A DNA stretch of 64,000 nt. Origin: Rhea pennata (Eukaryota > Chordata > Aves > Rheiformes > Rheidae). Under the pieces are notes generated by a model that was not told the origin of the DNA, made no database searches, and was given only the letters and a program-made list of their open reading frames with translations. The DNA lies in contig NC_084677.1 in assembly GCF_028389875.1 (NCBI RefSeq), positions 11,760,017 through 11,824,016 on the forward strand. The letters run 5' to 3'. The position numbers and the translations under genes are program-made. This document shows positions 27,680 to 39,394 of this stretch, piece after piece (the stretch's first letter is position 1; every line of letters begins with the position of its first letter).

Positions 27680-28894
27680 GCAACATAGACAGGAATTGCC
27701 TAATTCTTGGAAGTACTTAATTCCTACTTGTGGCAACAGAAGGGAGTGACATGCAGTTGCCTGGCTGCTCTGTAATGCAGGATGGGTCACTATGTAGTCT
27801 TGCATTTCTTGCATTCCATATTAGACTTTTAGGTGTGCAAGGAATGTGCTGTCAGGTCTGTCACCTATGGTATTCCCATCCGTGCCATGTGCTTTGGAAT
27901 ACTGACATATTTTAGTGATTATTAGTGTGAGGAGCTGGTGCATATAATGTAGTATATCTGTGTATTGCTGCAGATCTGTCTTATTCTGGACTTTGTTTTC
28001 AGTGGATAAGAAAAGAAAGAAGGTAAAAGGAACCAACAGAGTCTCTTCATTATGCAAAATATTTCAGTGTTGCAATTAACACCCACTATAATTTAAACCC
28101 AGATTTAACATCAAAGGAGTTGAGGATAGAATTAGGATTTATATTCATGATAATTCTCCAAGGCTGCAGTGAGACTGATTGCTAGAATTCCTCTTTTGCA
28201 TTAACAGTCTTAAATCTGCCAAACAGCTCTCTTACATGCTTGGGTATAAGTGAGCTGTACTTGCCTCACATAATCATCTTGCAATTCATGGAAATGCCAA
28301 CTCTGTATCTTACATAAAAGTTCCAGAAGGCTTTGTTTCTTCTCTTTTTTGAAGCAGCTGCCAAATTATAATTATACAGTTTCAGCAGAGAGTATTGAAA
28401 CGGCAGGCTAGTTGTGAGCTGGAACCCTGTCATGGTTGGGATGGGAAAGAGATAACTAAGTGTTTGTAGGGAAATTTCCAACCCACTCAGCCAGAGATGC
28501 ACAACATCCACTCAGTCTATAGAGCCCTGCATTTAACCATGAACATTATTTACTTTGTGTATTAATGAAGACAATGCTATAGCTACCTCTAAATCCTGTG
28601 CTAGACTTAGCAAAAGAAAGAGTAGTTCTTGATCATTTTCAGACTTAAGTAAATTGCTAATATTATGGACTCTATTGATAGTTATTCAGTATAATAAATG
28701 AGTTGAGTAATGGCTGTTATTTAGTGATGTAACATAAAGAGTATTTTTACTCTGTTTGGCATTAGATAATCAAACAGCAAGACTGAATATTGTTTTATCT
28801 GGAGCAAATATAAGATTTTACAAATGTGGCAAAGTCTTTTAGTTTTATAGGTATGAAGAGATAATAAGCAACATGCTTGCGATTAACAGAACCG

Positions 28895-28907
28895 CCCCCC
28901 CCCCCCC
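28895..28907 (+). repeat. Poly-C run
   Basis: Thirteen consecutive C residues after a lone ACCG; such a run is prone to length error in sequencing and in replication. Confidence 0.8.
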
Positions 28908-29673
28908 GGCCTCCTGTGGCCTATGTTGTCAAGGGACTGTGACTTTGGACAGTGGCAGGGTTGGGATTAGAACCTTCTCCCCTATCTCACAGCTGCCTTA
29001 GATTTCATGAAAGATAAATCTTCTTAAGGGAGAGTTACATTTTAAGCCATAAACACTTTCTGATGATATGTGCTGTAGCCTAGTACTTGATTTTTTAAAA
29101 TTACCCACACATTTATTCCATGCTTTGAGCTATGTGTCAACTCCTCTTAATTTTTTTCTTGTAATGTCAGCACTAGAACTGAATATAGGTTATTTTTAGC
29201 TATCTTGTTAACATCTCTTTTCCTCAAGGATCAGAGAATTAAGCAGAAATAAAACTCCACCAAATCAGGACAGTTAAGCCTTGAAAGATGTCATATTGTT
29301 TAAGAGCATCAGAACTGTGTCTATGAGGTGAGGTGGCAAGTCAGTGTGGGGTGGAAAACCTAAACAGAGAGAATAAAAAAAACAATTTTTTTCTCTCAAA
29401 GATTTTTTTATGTTTTTCTCCCTTCTTCCATCACAACTTCAACAAAAATCACAAAGTGCCTTCTTTACAATGGAAGTGCAGCGATACCACGTGACCAAGA
29501 CATTTGTACACTGAAAGATCTCTCAGCAATCTTGTGTGTGGAGCCGATACATGGGGATTTTGCTAATGCCTTGAAACAATATAAAAATGTACAAACACAT
29601 GCTGAGTGTGAGGTGCTTATTGGAGGAGGTAATTGGAAGAGTCAGTCCAAGGTTGCCTTTGGTCTAATGCTGT

Positions 29674-32206
29674 TTATGCCTTCACCAGAGACTGGAATTC
29701 TGTTGAGGAAAGAAAGTGAGAAAGAGAATAAAGCTAGATAAAAGAGGTTTTTAACATCTTTAGAAAAGATAAATAAAAATATCCTAAACTCCTAGCCATG
29801 GAGGTCTCCCAAAGTTATTATAACACCACACAAGGTACTGCTAAACTGAGATGCTGGGGGCGTAACAGATTTTTCACTCCTTAAAAAGAGTATGTGCTGA
29901 GAGAAGGAGTTTCCTATGAACGTGAACTTACAGATTCACTCCTTCTCTCAGCACATATTGTTTTTAAGGAAAGAGTAGCTTTCAATATAATTTGTTTTGG
30001 TTTTATTATTCCAGAGAAAAAAAAATCCTAGTAATGACATAATTCCAGAATGGGAAATTTGATGGTTAAGGATGAAGATCTGCATAAATAATATCCTATT
30101 TGGGCCTTATAAACAGAAGCTACAAAACCTGCTGCTAAAGCAAATTCCTTCAAGAGTGTATCTCCCAAACTCTGGCTAAGATTAGCACGTGTGTCTGTTA
30201 GAGTTATTGCCACCTGTCCTAGTTCAGCTGAGACAGCCCAGTTTTCAGTGACTTCATCTCTAATACATGATGCATAATGTCCTATTTTCCTTTGCTACAA
30301 TCTCTGAAAGACATAACCTAGCCAGTTCACATTATTCCTCTGAGGCTTTCTTAAGAAATTCGATTTAGTTTCTCATAGAAGGGCTACCCGGTGAAGTTTG
30401 CAGTGATCAGATAATTTTCTGGCACAAAATTTTGTGGTACATTGCAGCAGTTCTATCCTTCAAAAGCATTAACAGACTTATTTTAGATGACTGAACTATC
30501 CAATCAGTAATATTGGCCAACCTTTGATAGATGGAGGAATAGGTATATCTAGGTAGTAGTGTGCTTAAAAGCAAAGTATCATGTGGTCTGAAGCATCCAG
30601 ACTGCCAGAATTAAAATTCGGAGAATGAGTATGTTGTTCTGGATGTTTTAAAAATCTGGCAGGCTGAGTGTGTCGACCAGCCTCACTGCAGAGATTAACC
30701 ACAGAGCCGACATTACTGGCTGGAAGAACAGGCTCTACGCTGGGACTAAATGTGGTATCACAGCAACAGAAATCAAACAGGAATAAAGCTATGAAATCAA
30801 AAGTGTATTTGCTGATGTAAAAATTGTGGCAGAAAGTACCAGGCCAGATTACCTGGATGAATTCTTGGGTGCCACAGTTTAAATGTAACTCTGAAGGCAT
30901 ACATTTTAAAATACAAATTTTGTCAAGTTTCCAAAAATCCTACCTTCCACTCCAATTTTGCCATCACCATCAGTATCACCTGCAGCCAGAAAGGCCTTGG
31001 TCTCCGCAGTGGTTAGAACTCTGGCACTTGAAGAGAAATTCTTCAGAAACAACCTGAAATAGAACAAGGCAGTGTACTGTGCTTGAACTTTATTCTCTGA
31101 CATTTCCTTGGCAACTTGGTATTTCTGTTTTTCTTATTTAAATCCAGGCCAAAAAATACAGTTATATGTAATGCCTGCTCTTAGTGTATGAGGAAATCCA
31201 CACAGATTCAGCAGAAGACAAGATACTGCATTTTGTTTAGAAATAGTGGCAAATTTCTTCTAGAGCATCAAGAAAGTTCAGATGCCTACATTGTCTAAAG
31301 GAATGCAGCAGCTGAGTACTACTTACTGGAGCTCCTCTTCTTCAATGAAACCACTCTTGTCCTGATCAAGAATTCCAAAAACTTTCTTGATCTGATCAGG
31401 AGTTTTGCTAGATAAACCAACCGTGGAGAAGAAAGACTTGTAATTGAAGGAATCAGCAGCTGGAAGAAACAAGAAATTGTTTAAATATCTTCCCTTGGAT
31501 TTGCTACTGCTGTATCTATTCCTTGGGAATATGTATTTCTTTTCTTTTAAGCCATCAGCCTGCTCCTGTTTCTCTTGTTTCCCAGTGCAGCAGAGTGTCA
31601 CATGCAATTAATGATAAATATTTAGAGGATGCAACTATGGCTTAAGGACCAGTTCCTGAAATTCTTATTTCATCTCGGCTTACTTTGGTGAAGGAGTTGG
31701 TAGAAGATTAAGTAATCCACTGACTTTAGCTCATTTAGCATTTGGAAAATTTTTGGCTTTATCCTGCCAGAGAAGAGAGTAGAGGCTGTTCATTGCTTTA
31801 GAAATTACATTTTTATTCTGAAAGCTCGGACTTTTTGTTGACAAGTTGAAGGAGAAGGCTAAGTATTTAAATCTTGGTCTTCAGCTGTTTTAAAATTTGA
31901 AGTAATGTTTAGAATTAAGCTAGCCTTATATTGATTGAAACTGTGGCCCTTTAACTGCTGCTTTTTCAGGGAATGTTACCCACAAAATAACCACTTGTAA
32001 GACTTTCTGAATTCATGAGGCTGTACTGTAATGGAGCTACAAAGAGATCTCACAAGGAAGGAATCTAAAGGGAAAATGATAGGCATGTCATCTTAAGACG
32101 TAAAAATGATATGCATCTTCTGGTTGCAGAGAGACCATTCCTTACCCTGGCAGCTGGAGAGAGCAGATTCAATGTCTTTAGCAGAAAGGATGTCAGTGAT
32201 GGCCAT
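29674..32206 (-). CDS. ATH: Avian thymic hormone (thymic parvalbumin), complete, four coding exons
   Basis: Beta-parvalbumin first described as a thymus-derived hormone of birds; a high-affinity calcium binder with two EF hands. Coding exons: 32146-32206, 31327-31459, 30944-31053 and 29674-29699 (61, 133, 110 and 26 bp), phases 1, 2, 1, all AG/GT, 109 codons plus TAA. The protein starts [20 protein letters not shown] and ends [11 protein letters not shown], agreeing with remembered chicken avian thymic hormone nearly residue for residue (Thr for Ser in LTTAETK is one difference). EF loops: residues 52-63 ([12 protein letters not shown]) and 91-102 ([12 protein letters not shown]), all ligand positions filled. 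There is no signal peptide, so any release from cells would be non-classical. Intron 4 carries a near-perfect inverted repeat (separate entry). Exon 2 begins at 32213; the first exon and TATA box lie 1.8 kb upstream. Confidence 0.96.
29879..29969. repeat. Near-perfect inverted repeat (hairpin) in intron 4 of the thymic hormone gene
   Basis: The arm 29879-29910 pairs with 29938-29969 around a 27-base loop. The inner 20 bases (tatgtgctgagagaaggagt at 29891-29910) match the reverse complement of 29938-29957 perfectly; outside it three positions include mismatches, then nine more bases pair. It could be a snap-back duplication, a short fold-back element or, less likely, a small-RNA precursor. Confidence 0.9.
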
Positions 32207-33976
32207 TGTTGAACTGTAAAATAAATTAAATGTGAGCTACTTACTCATTAAAATGACTTCTCTACCTCTTTCATGGCTCTATTTGAAGTTGCTGCTGTGA
32301 CAGTACGTGATAGAGGAGACATTATTCATCTAATAGTAAGTGAAGCATACTGTAACAGATGTCTGCAGCAGGTGCTTCCACTTAAAGCTGGGTAATGAGG
32401 GAGGAATTCTGCACGCTGGAGTGTGGGGCCTCAGGAAGATCTGATGCCTGTGTTGCACTGGGGAAGAGCAAATCAAAGGTGTCTAGCACTACAAAACTTC
32501 ATGACTTCTATGTGGGTTTTCCTGGAGGAGGATTATTACTCAATTAAAATAGACATGTATTTACAGCATACGTAGAAGATAGGGCCAAATATATCCCTGG
32601 AACTATATCTGGAACAAATTTAATAGGAAATTTTTTAAGCTAATATTATTGTCAGTAAATGTAGTGATCTTTACAAAGAATGAAAATAATAGCATAGAAT
32701 AAATAAAATTATTTTTACTCATTTTAAAGAAATCTAAATTGGTAGAGCAAGTTCTTCCTCTGTTTAACTGCACACAGTAAATGGCTTGCTGGGCTACTCC
32801 CTCCACAGAAGACTACATTTCATGGTAGCTTTATGAAAAACTGTTCTTCATTACTAAGCTGTCGGGTTTTTTTGATTCGGTTTAGATTATAGTAAGCAAG
32901 ATTTTTATCCAGATTTGGCATTTCAAAATATTGGTGTGCTTAAAATAGAGGTATGTAGACTTAATACTCATTCCTGATAGAAAGGAGGAGGCATTTGTTC
33001 TGATAGAGCAGCTTTTGCAAAAGATACTCTTTGTCCCATTCAGCCACCAACAGTCTCCACAGCCTTTGCCAAAGCAATATATATCACTTAAACAAATGCT
33101 ACAGGCCTGAATTTCCAGTCAATTTTATTAACATGAACTTAGCATCAATGCATTTTAAATTCCAGAGTACACACCAATGAAGACTGGTTAGAAATTAAAA
33201 CTTGCGACACTACCGTGAGGCAGTCCCATGTTAGTTCGGGAAGGGGAACTGCGGCATAGAGGTTCAAAATTACAAGAGAACCAAATTCAAATTTTATGAA
33301 TCCCAAACTGAGTCTTCAACAATACCATCCTTCCTATCTAAGTATAGAAAGCAGCATTCATGTGAGAAGGAAGCCAGTGTTGGTAACCATTTATGGTCTG
33401 TACACTGATGGTGAGATCTACACATAGGTTGAAACTTTGCCCAAGCAATCAAACGGCTGCCTCAATACCTGTTGGTCTCTAACAGAGGAAAATGTCAGTC
33501 ATCTCAGTCTCCGTTTGAATGTCTCAGAAGGTGCAGGGAGACAATGGGACAAATTCACACTGATGGCTGTGGATGTTTCTCCAGCCAAGGCAGATGAGTT
33601 ACTTCTGTTTTGCCATCAATTACTTTGTCCCAGTGGGTTCTTGTGCAGAGTATTTGCTCTCAGCACCTGGTAAGATCATCTGGAGCTCTGCCATGCACCT
33701 AATTCTCACTGCTGACAGGATTAAAAACCGAGGGGAAAGTTGGAGGAAAACCTAAAAACTGCAGCATGGTCTCATTTGCTATGAGGTGCAACATTCCTGT
33801 CCTTTTCCGTCCTGTGATCTGAACGCTGATTCTATTCTGTGTTAGATTGTAAAGGTATGACAGACTGGAAGCTGTTATAAGAATATATATTTACAATTGC
33901 ATAGGTGCTTTCCATTTAGGGAGCATTTTGATTTTGTGTTTCTTTTTTCTGAAAGCAGAGGATCTAATCAGCTTAC

Positions 33977-34070
33977 CTTTGTGGTCGTCTTGACTGGATA
34001 AGGAAGCAATCCGGTTGTGAGGAAAGCACTTGCTGTGTGTCTCCACCAGAGCTGAGCTTGCATATATATA
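33977..34070 (-). promoter_or_regulatory. TATA box and predicted non-coding exon 1 of the thymic hormone gene
   Basis: On the minus strand TATATATA (34070-34063) is followed by sequence ending GACCACAAAG/gtaagctg, a strong donor after 33977. Exon 1 would be about 33977-34040, with intron 1 (1.76 kb) closing at the acceptor ttttacag before 32213. The layout is the same as at the two paralogues, including the ACAAAG/gt exon end. Confidence 0.72.
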
Positions 34071-34554
34071 CTTTAAGTTGTATACCATATACAGATTTTA
34101 GATTTCAGCGTCACGAAGGGGGAATGGTGTCAAATGAACTTGCCTAACTAATCATCTTGCACTATTTTTATCTCGAGAGAATACATATGATATTTGCAAA
34201 TGAAACAAGATAAGTGGCTAGATATGTGAAAAGGACTGAGGCGTATTGAATTTCTTCTGATTTAAGCAGAAAATACCAACTTCTCTGTATGATGTAGGGC
34301 AGAAAGAAAAAAACAATCTGATATGCTTGATCCTAGGACTCAGATGAAATGAAGCAGTACTAGCTCCTGAAGCGATGCCTTTAGTGAATGTTTAAATGTG
34401 ATAATGTTATGTTGTCTGTAGATACTGCATGTGATAGAGGCTTAATCATTCAAGCACTAAAAGGGAAAAAAAATCCTGTTCAAATATTGTTTGCGTTGCA
34501 AACCATTCAGGGAAGATAATACTCATGCTGTCTCCCAAAATGTATCATCTGTTA

Positions 34555-34558
<4 letters not shown>

Positions 34559-34586
<28 letters not shown>
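34559..34586 (+). repeat. Poly-A run with A-rich tail
   Basis: Twenty-eight A residues followed by a gaaaaaagaaagaaaag stretch. No transposon 3' end is recognisable immediately to its left, so this is listed as a simple repeat and not as the tail of a named element. Confidence 0.9.
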
Positions 34587-34598
<12 letters not shown>

Positions 34599-35824
34599 GA
34601 AAAGGTGAATTTGTTGCTACAGGAGGTAAAATAATGTTATGTCAATGCACTGGAGGAGCTGGCTGGGGAGGGCATTGCATCTGGTTTGTTCCTGAGAAAA
34701 TGTCAGAATTCTGTGAGGTTCTGACATCCTCTGTAGCTGTGTGTAAAAGCGAAGGGGTGGGGATGTACCCAGCTGTCTCCGAGACAAAAGCCCGGAGCCC
34801 TGCATGAGAGCTCTTCGCTCTCAGAATGGACAGAAAATTTTGATAGTAGCATCACAGTGGGGAAGAACATGTGAGGATTGTCTTTGCAGTTGTAAGCTAC
34901 CTTCTGATCTCTCTCATGTAGCTTTCTTTTTTCTTTTTGGATTTTTCCCCTGTGCTATTTTTAAGTGTTCTGTTGTGTAGTTTACCTTTTTTTCTTTAGA
35001 TAACACAGAATTGGATCATCTCAATTTTCTTCCATGAACTGTATAGCCTAACAGGGTTAGGAATCTGTCAGCTTGGATCTCATTTGTGGCTAAAGGCAGC
35101 AGAACAGCGAAAGACGATTCATATGGATGACAGCACAAGGCGGCTTTGTGGCCAGGGGCAGGGGACGGCATCACAGCTTGAGGTGGTGGTACAGTAAGAG
35201 GTGCCAGTGCAGAGACTCTCTTAATGTCAGAGGGAATCTCACGGCATCTTTTCTCAGAAGCATTGCCCTCTAAGGCAGAAGGCAAACCTAGCCAGGCACT
35301 GAAGGCAACCACTAACAAACCACAGCATGGGGCAGAAAAGGAGGCAAGTGAGATATCTTTGGGACCTTAGTCCATCCAATATTGACAGCAGCTGATGAAA
35401 AAAGAGACAAAAGACTATTGCAGAAGATCCATGGGAGAAGGGTCTATTATTCCAGTACTTCATATAACACAGTAAAAAATGTTTGCTACAAGTTTTTTTT
35501 TTTCTTTTTACAAATACTGTATGTCTTTCCTCCATGAGAATGTTTCACACAGAGGTAGTTCTTGTGATGGGGAAGAACTATGGGTTAAGAATGGCCGTGT
35601 CAAGGCAGTCAGATCCCCTAGTTTTCTGAATGGAGTATTGACCAGCTGGTGCTGAAAAATTTAAAGAGGAATTTGATGGATAGATATTTGATCCTGGCTC
35701 TTGTTGCCACTGATGACATCTGGCAGAAGGGATACAAATATCATTTTCCCCCCTCAAACTGTTCTAAGAAATTACTTATTCTACATGGGAAAAAAATTCC
35801 TCTCCCTTGCACACACCACCCTTT

Positions 35825-35838
35825 CCCCCCCCCCCCCC
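35825..35838 (+). repeat. Poly-C run
   Basis: Fourteen consecutive C residues inside a pyrimidine-rich stretch; a simple repeat and a likely length-error site. Confidence 0.8.
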
Positions 35839-38800
35839 AATTCGGAAAATTGCCTACATAGTGCCAACAACTGATGTGAAGTAAGTAGGGTGTTCAACAT
35901 AAAAATTGATGGCATGATATGACCTAATGAAGCTAAGTTAAGAGGAAGGCCAAATTCTGCTGAAACTCTTGGACTGCAGGAGTCTACATGGGAATTTGCG
36001 CTCTGGTGTCTGTTTCAGAGAATGCATTTGATTTTAGATGCAATGGCTTCTCATTTTGCCTAGAGCTAATTCCACATATGTTAGCCCTTCGCCCCCACTC
36101 TTCCTTTTAAAAATAGCATTGATTGCTGTTATTTCCCTTAATGCCTGTGAACTGTTGCCATTAGTTTGAACTTCTGTATGCGATTCACACAAGGATGCAG
36201 TCTTTAAAAGTGGGCTGTAGCAGGGTGATTCCTTTTGTTTTCTGAAACTTTACACATAAAGCGTGAATGTCATATGATTTATGGCTCCAGCCTGTTGAGC
36301 TGCATTCAGACTCTGGCAAATTTTGGAGTCACTTTTGCAGTGAGATTGGAGTCACTAAAGATCCAGAACACATGCACTGGCTGGGAGGATGAAATGCAGA
36401 GGGATCATCTAACTCTATTTACATCCAGCCTCCAACAACCATTTTAGTAGCAAGGTCTACATTAGCGATTGCAAAAAACATCTGTCTGCCTAAGCATTTT
36501 ACTTTTTTAAATCAAATAGTGTTAGTAACTTTCCAGTTGCCATCAAACCTGGCAGGGAGAAGAACTGTGAAGCATTAAAAAGTAAGGAAAAGCTATCCCT
36601 TTCAGATTGTGTGGTTAACACAGTTAAGCAATTTGACATCCTGAACTTGAACATAAGTCTCGTAGCCTGCTAGAAGATTTCTTCTGTAATGCAATGCTGT
36701 AAACATCACTCTCTTTTTTTCCTTCTAAAGCCTAAAGATACCTCTGCAGGTTGAAAGGCTGTATTTTAGGCCATGCTAATTTTCCATTGTGTTTTCACCT
36801 CCGTTCTATGACTGTTATACTCCTCTCGTTCCTTGAGTGCCTAAGTGATTCCTGTGTGTAATAAAATAATGAAAATATGCCAAACAGTTGTGATCGCCTG
36901 CTTTAATTTAAAGAAATCTGACTTAGTTGCCTTGTATTTGTTTGTGCTTTTCCATGAATGCTCATGAGATTGGACATGGGCAGTGGGGTCTTTAGTCCTG
37001 AAGAAGCCTTCTATGCTAATGCTGAATTTTACCGTTCCACATTCCATTATGTAGAATTTCCACAATCACTAGTCAAGGCCGAGAAATCACCTCATGCAGT
37101 GTATTTAACCAAGCCTGTGTAACCAATGGCATGTGAATGGGGAAAATGGAATATTCGTTCAGCTTGTATTTGCTTTGGGAACATTCGAGATGAAAGAAAT
37201 TGTGTGAATGTAATTTTGTGTAATTGTATCAAGGCATTGTGCTCTTGTCATTCTAGGAACATTTCTCTTGGAGTGAGTTGAAAATATTTGTGAGTGATTT
37301 TCGGCGTATAGTACTAAATCTAACATACAGACGGCTTTTAACTACACTGTGTATGGAAATGTTTGTGTAAGGATATTAATCCCCCCAGTAAAATACTGAA
37401 AAGAGAAACACTGAAACAGCAACTATGTGGTGGGGAAGCTACACAAAGGAAATACACCATATAAAATTTGTTTAATCTTGCAAACTTTAATGTTAAATAA
37501 TTTAATTTTTCCTAACTATCATTCTAATATCAAGTGACTTGAACCTCTGAGGCAGATTTTCAGAGATTCTAAGAACTTACAATGTAACTTTTCAACTTCA
37601 TAGTAACCCTTCAAGTGCTTATTTACAAGATTTCTTCCTCAATCGTATTTTTCTTATATGTGTAAACCATCACATCATCTTAAAGCCAATTGGATTAATT
37701 ATATTTGTTAAATATGATAATTTCTGGCTCTGCATATAGGAAATTTGCAAGAGACAATTTCAATTCTGATTCAAAAATCTGAGAGAAATTTGATCCAGAT
37801 GTAAAATTTACCTACGTGATATATTGTAGCAATACAACCAGATATGACTGTACTGCAGTTTCAGATTTTTGTTTCTGAATCCAGACTCTTTCACTTCCAT
37901 TTCTAATTCCTTCTGAAAATGTTCATGTAACAATGTGGGGAAAAAAGGCTTTTTTGAAGAAAGAGAAATTCATGCAGAACGGCTTCTGAGATGATAGATT
38001 CCTGAGCCCCTTTAATCTGCTGGAATCATTCATAAATGGACTTTAACCTCAGGATGACTCTTTCCATAGTTTAAAAATTACATGTAGCAGTGGTCAGTAA
38101 GAATATAGAATAAATAATTTTCCTACTTTAATTCCATAGCCAAAAAGCTTACCTATATTTGAAAGTATCCTAATCTTACTGCCGATAAAAACCTATGTGT
38201 AGGATAGTCATGTTTTATGAGTAGAACACAAACAGAGTTCTGTCAAAGCAGTCTTCTCTAGCTGAGTTAAAAGTGAAAATATATCCTGAAAACAGAAGTT
38301 CTACTCAGTATTTTATCTGCTCTGTTCTGTTCTTGTAAGTGTTACAAAACTCTTCAACTTGAGACAGGTAACAGCCCTGTAGAGGGACGTTGTTACAGGA
38401 ACTGTCTTTAGTCCGTGTTTTACCCTGCGTAGCCCAGTGGAGTCCTGGTCCATCACTGTCATTTTAGGCACTATAAATAATCATCAGTCGCAGCAGGCTT
38501 TCAAATATATTTACATTTGAAATTAACTCTGATGGTTTTGAGACTATTTGTGTATTCTTGTATATTACTTGCCACACTGTGTAAGCAGTGTATCCCACTA
38601 AAACAAACAACTCCATGCAGTTACATAGCTACAGGAGCATGAAATAATAGTCGAGGCGTTATTCATGTGTATACTAATCCAGTACTGATATTGCTGAAAA
38701 GCAGTGGTGTAGATTTTTCTTGCAGTTACTTTTCAAGGATAGTCTTAGATTTCAAAAAAAGCAAGTTTTAACTAACAGTAACATTGACTCTTAGATCTGC

Positions 38801-39362
38801 TTTTCATGTGCAGAAAGACTGATTTGTAGGCGCATGGTGAGGTGTGACTTAACTCCCTGCCCCTCCACTCGCTGAGATCAGGAACTGGTCAAAACTTACC
38901 GCAGCTCCAGTGCAGCCTGTGTACTTGGGCTTCTTCTCTATGGAAACTGGAGCATGATAGGGATTCATGTGTGCTTGAGTATTCTCCAAATGTGGAGCTT
39001 ATGTGTCCAGGATACGTACCCAGCCCCAGGAACTCAGAGGCATTCCCTCGTGCTCAGTTCAGACATTGCCAGAGGAACAGCAAAGCGTTGACAATAATTA
39101 GAATGAAGACTATAGAAAAATGAGCTGAAATAATACGGAAGTTGGTACTAGAGACATAATGGCATTGGGTATGAAAGCATTAGGCCTTTAGAAACAAGAA
39201 TTCGTTCAGCATTTAAGAGCTGAGTCTGGTTTAATCGAATGGTGCATCAGTAGAGTGATTCTGCTGTTCAAATATTTAAAGGATCAGTGGGATGAAAAGA
39301 CAGAAGAGGGCATTGTTCTGCCGGCACAGTGCTGTGTTTGTGCTGTAGCTCCGGTTGCATTA

Positions 39363-39394
39363 GTACCCAGATATTCCAGTACCCAGATATTTCA
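39363..39394 (+). repeat. 16 bp tandem duplication
   Basis: gtacccagatattcca at 39363-39378 is followed at once by gtacccagatatttca, one mismatch apart, indicating a recent local duplication. Confidence 0.85.

Larger units (their letters stand above)
24145..29670. other. Intergenic sequence between the second parvalbumin gene and the thymic hormone gene
   Basis: About 5.5 kb without a recognised gene. It holds one strongly diverged CR1 relic (26778-26940), a small palindromic repeat (27644-27679), a run of 13 C residues (28895-28907) and otherwise AT-rich unique-looking sequence. Short open frames such as 27730-27915 show no recognisable protein. Confidence 0.6.

Noticed and set aside
29532-29741. 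Plus-strand open frame of 69 codons
   Set aside because: It overlaps the last coding exon of the thymic hormone gene (29674-29699) in antisense, and its peptide is unrecognised.
33437-33755. Plus-strand open frames of 78 and 60 codons
   Set aside because: They lie in intron 1 of the thymic hormone gene on the opposite strand and match no protein family I know.
34559-34586. Poly-A run as the tail of a retroposed gene copy
   Set aside because: The sequence to its left shows no processed-gene or SINE similarity, and no flanking target-site duplication was found.
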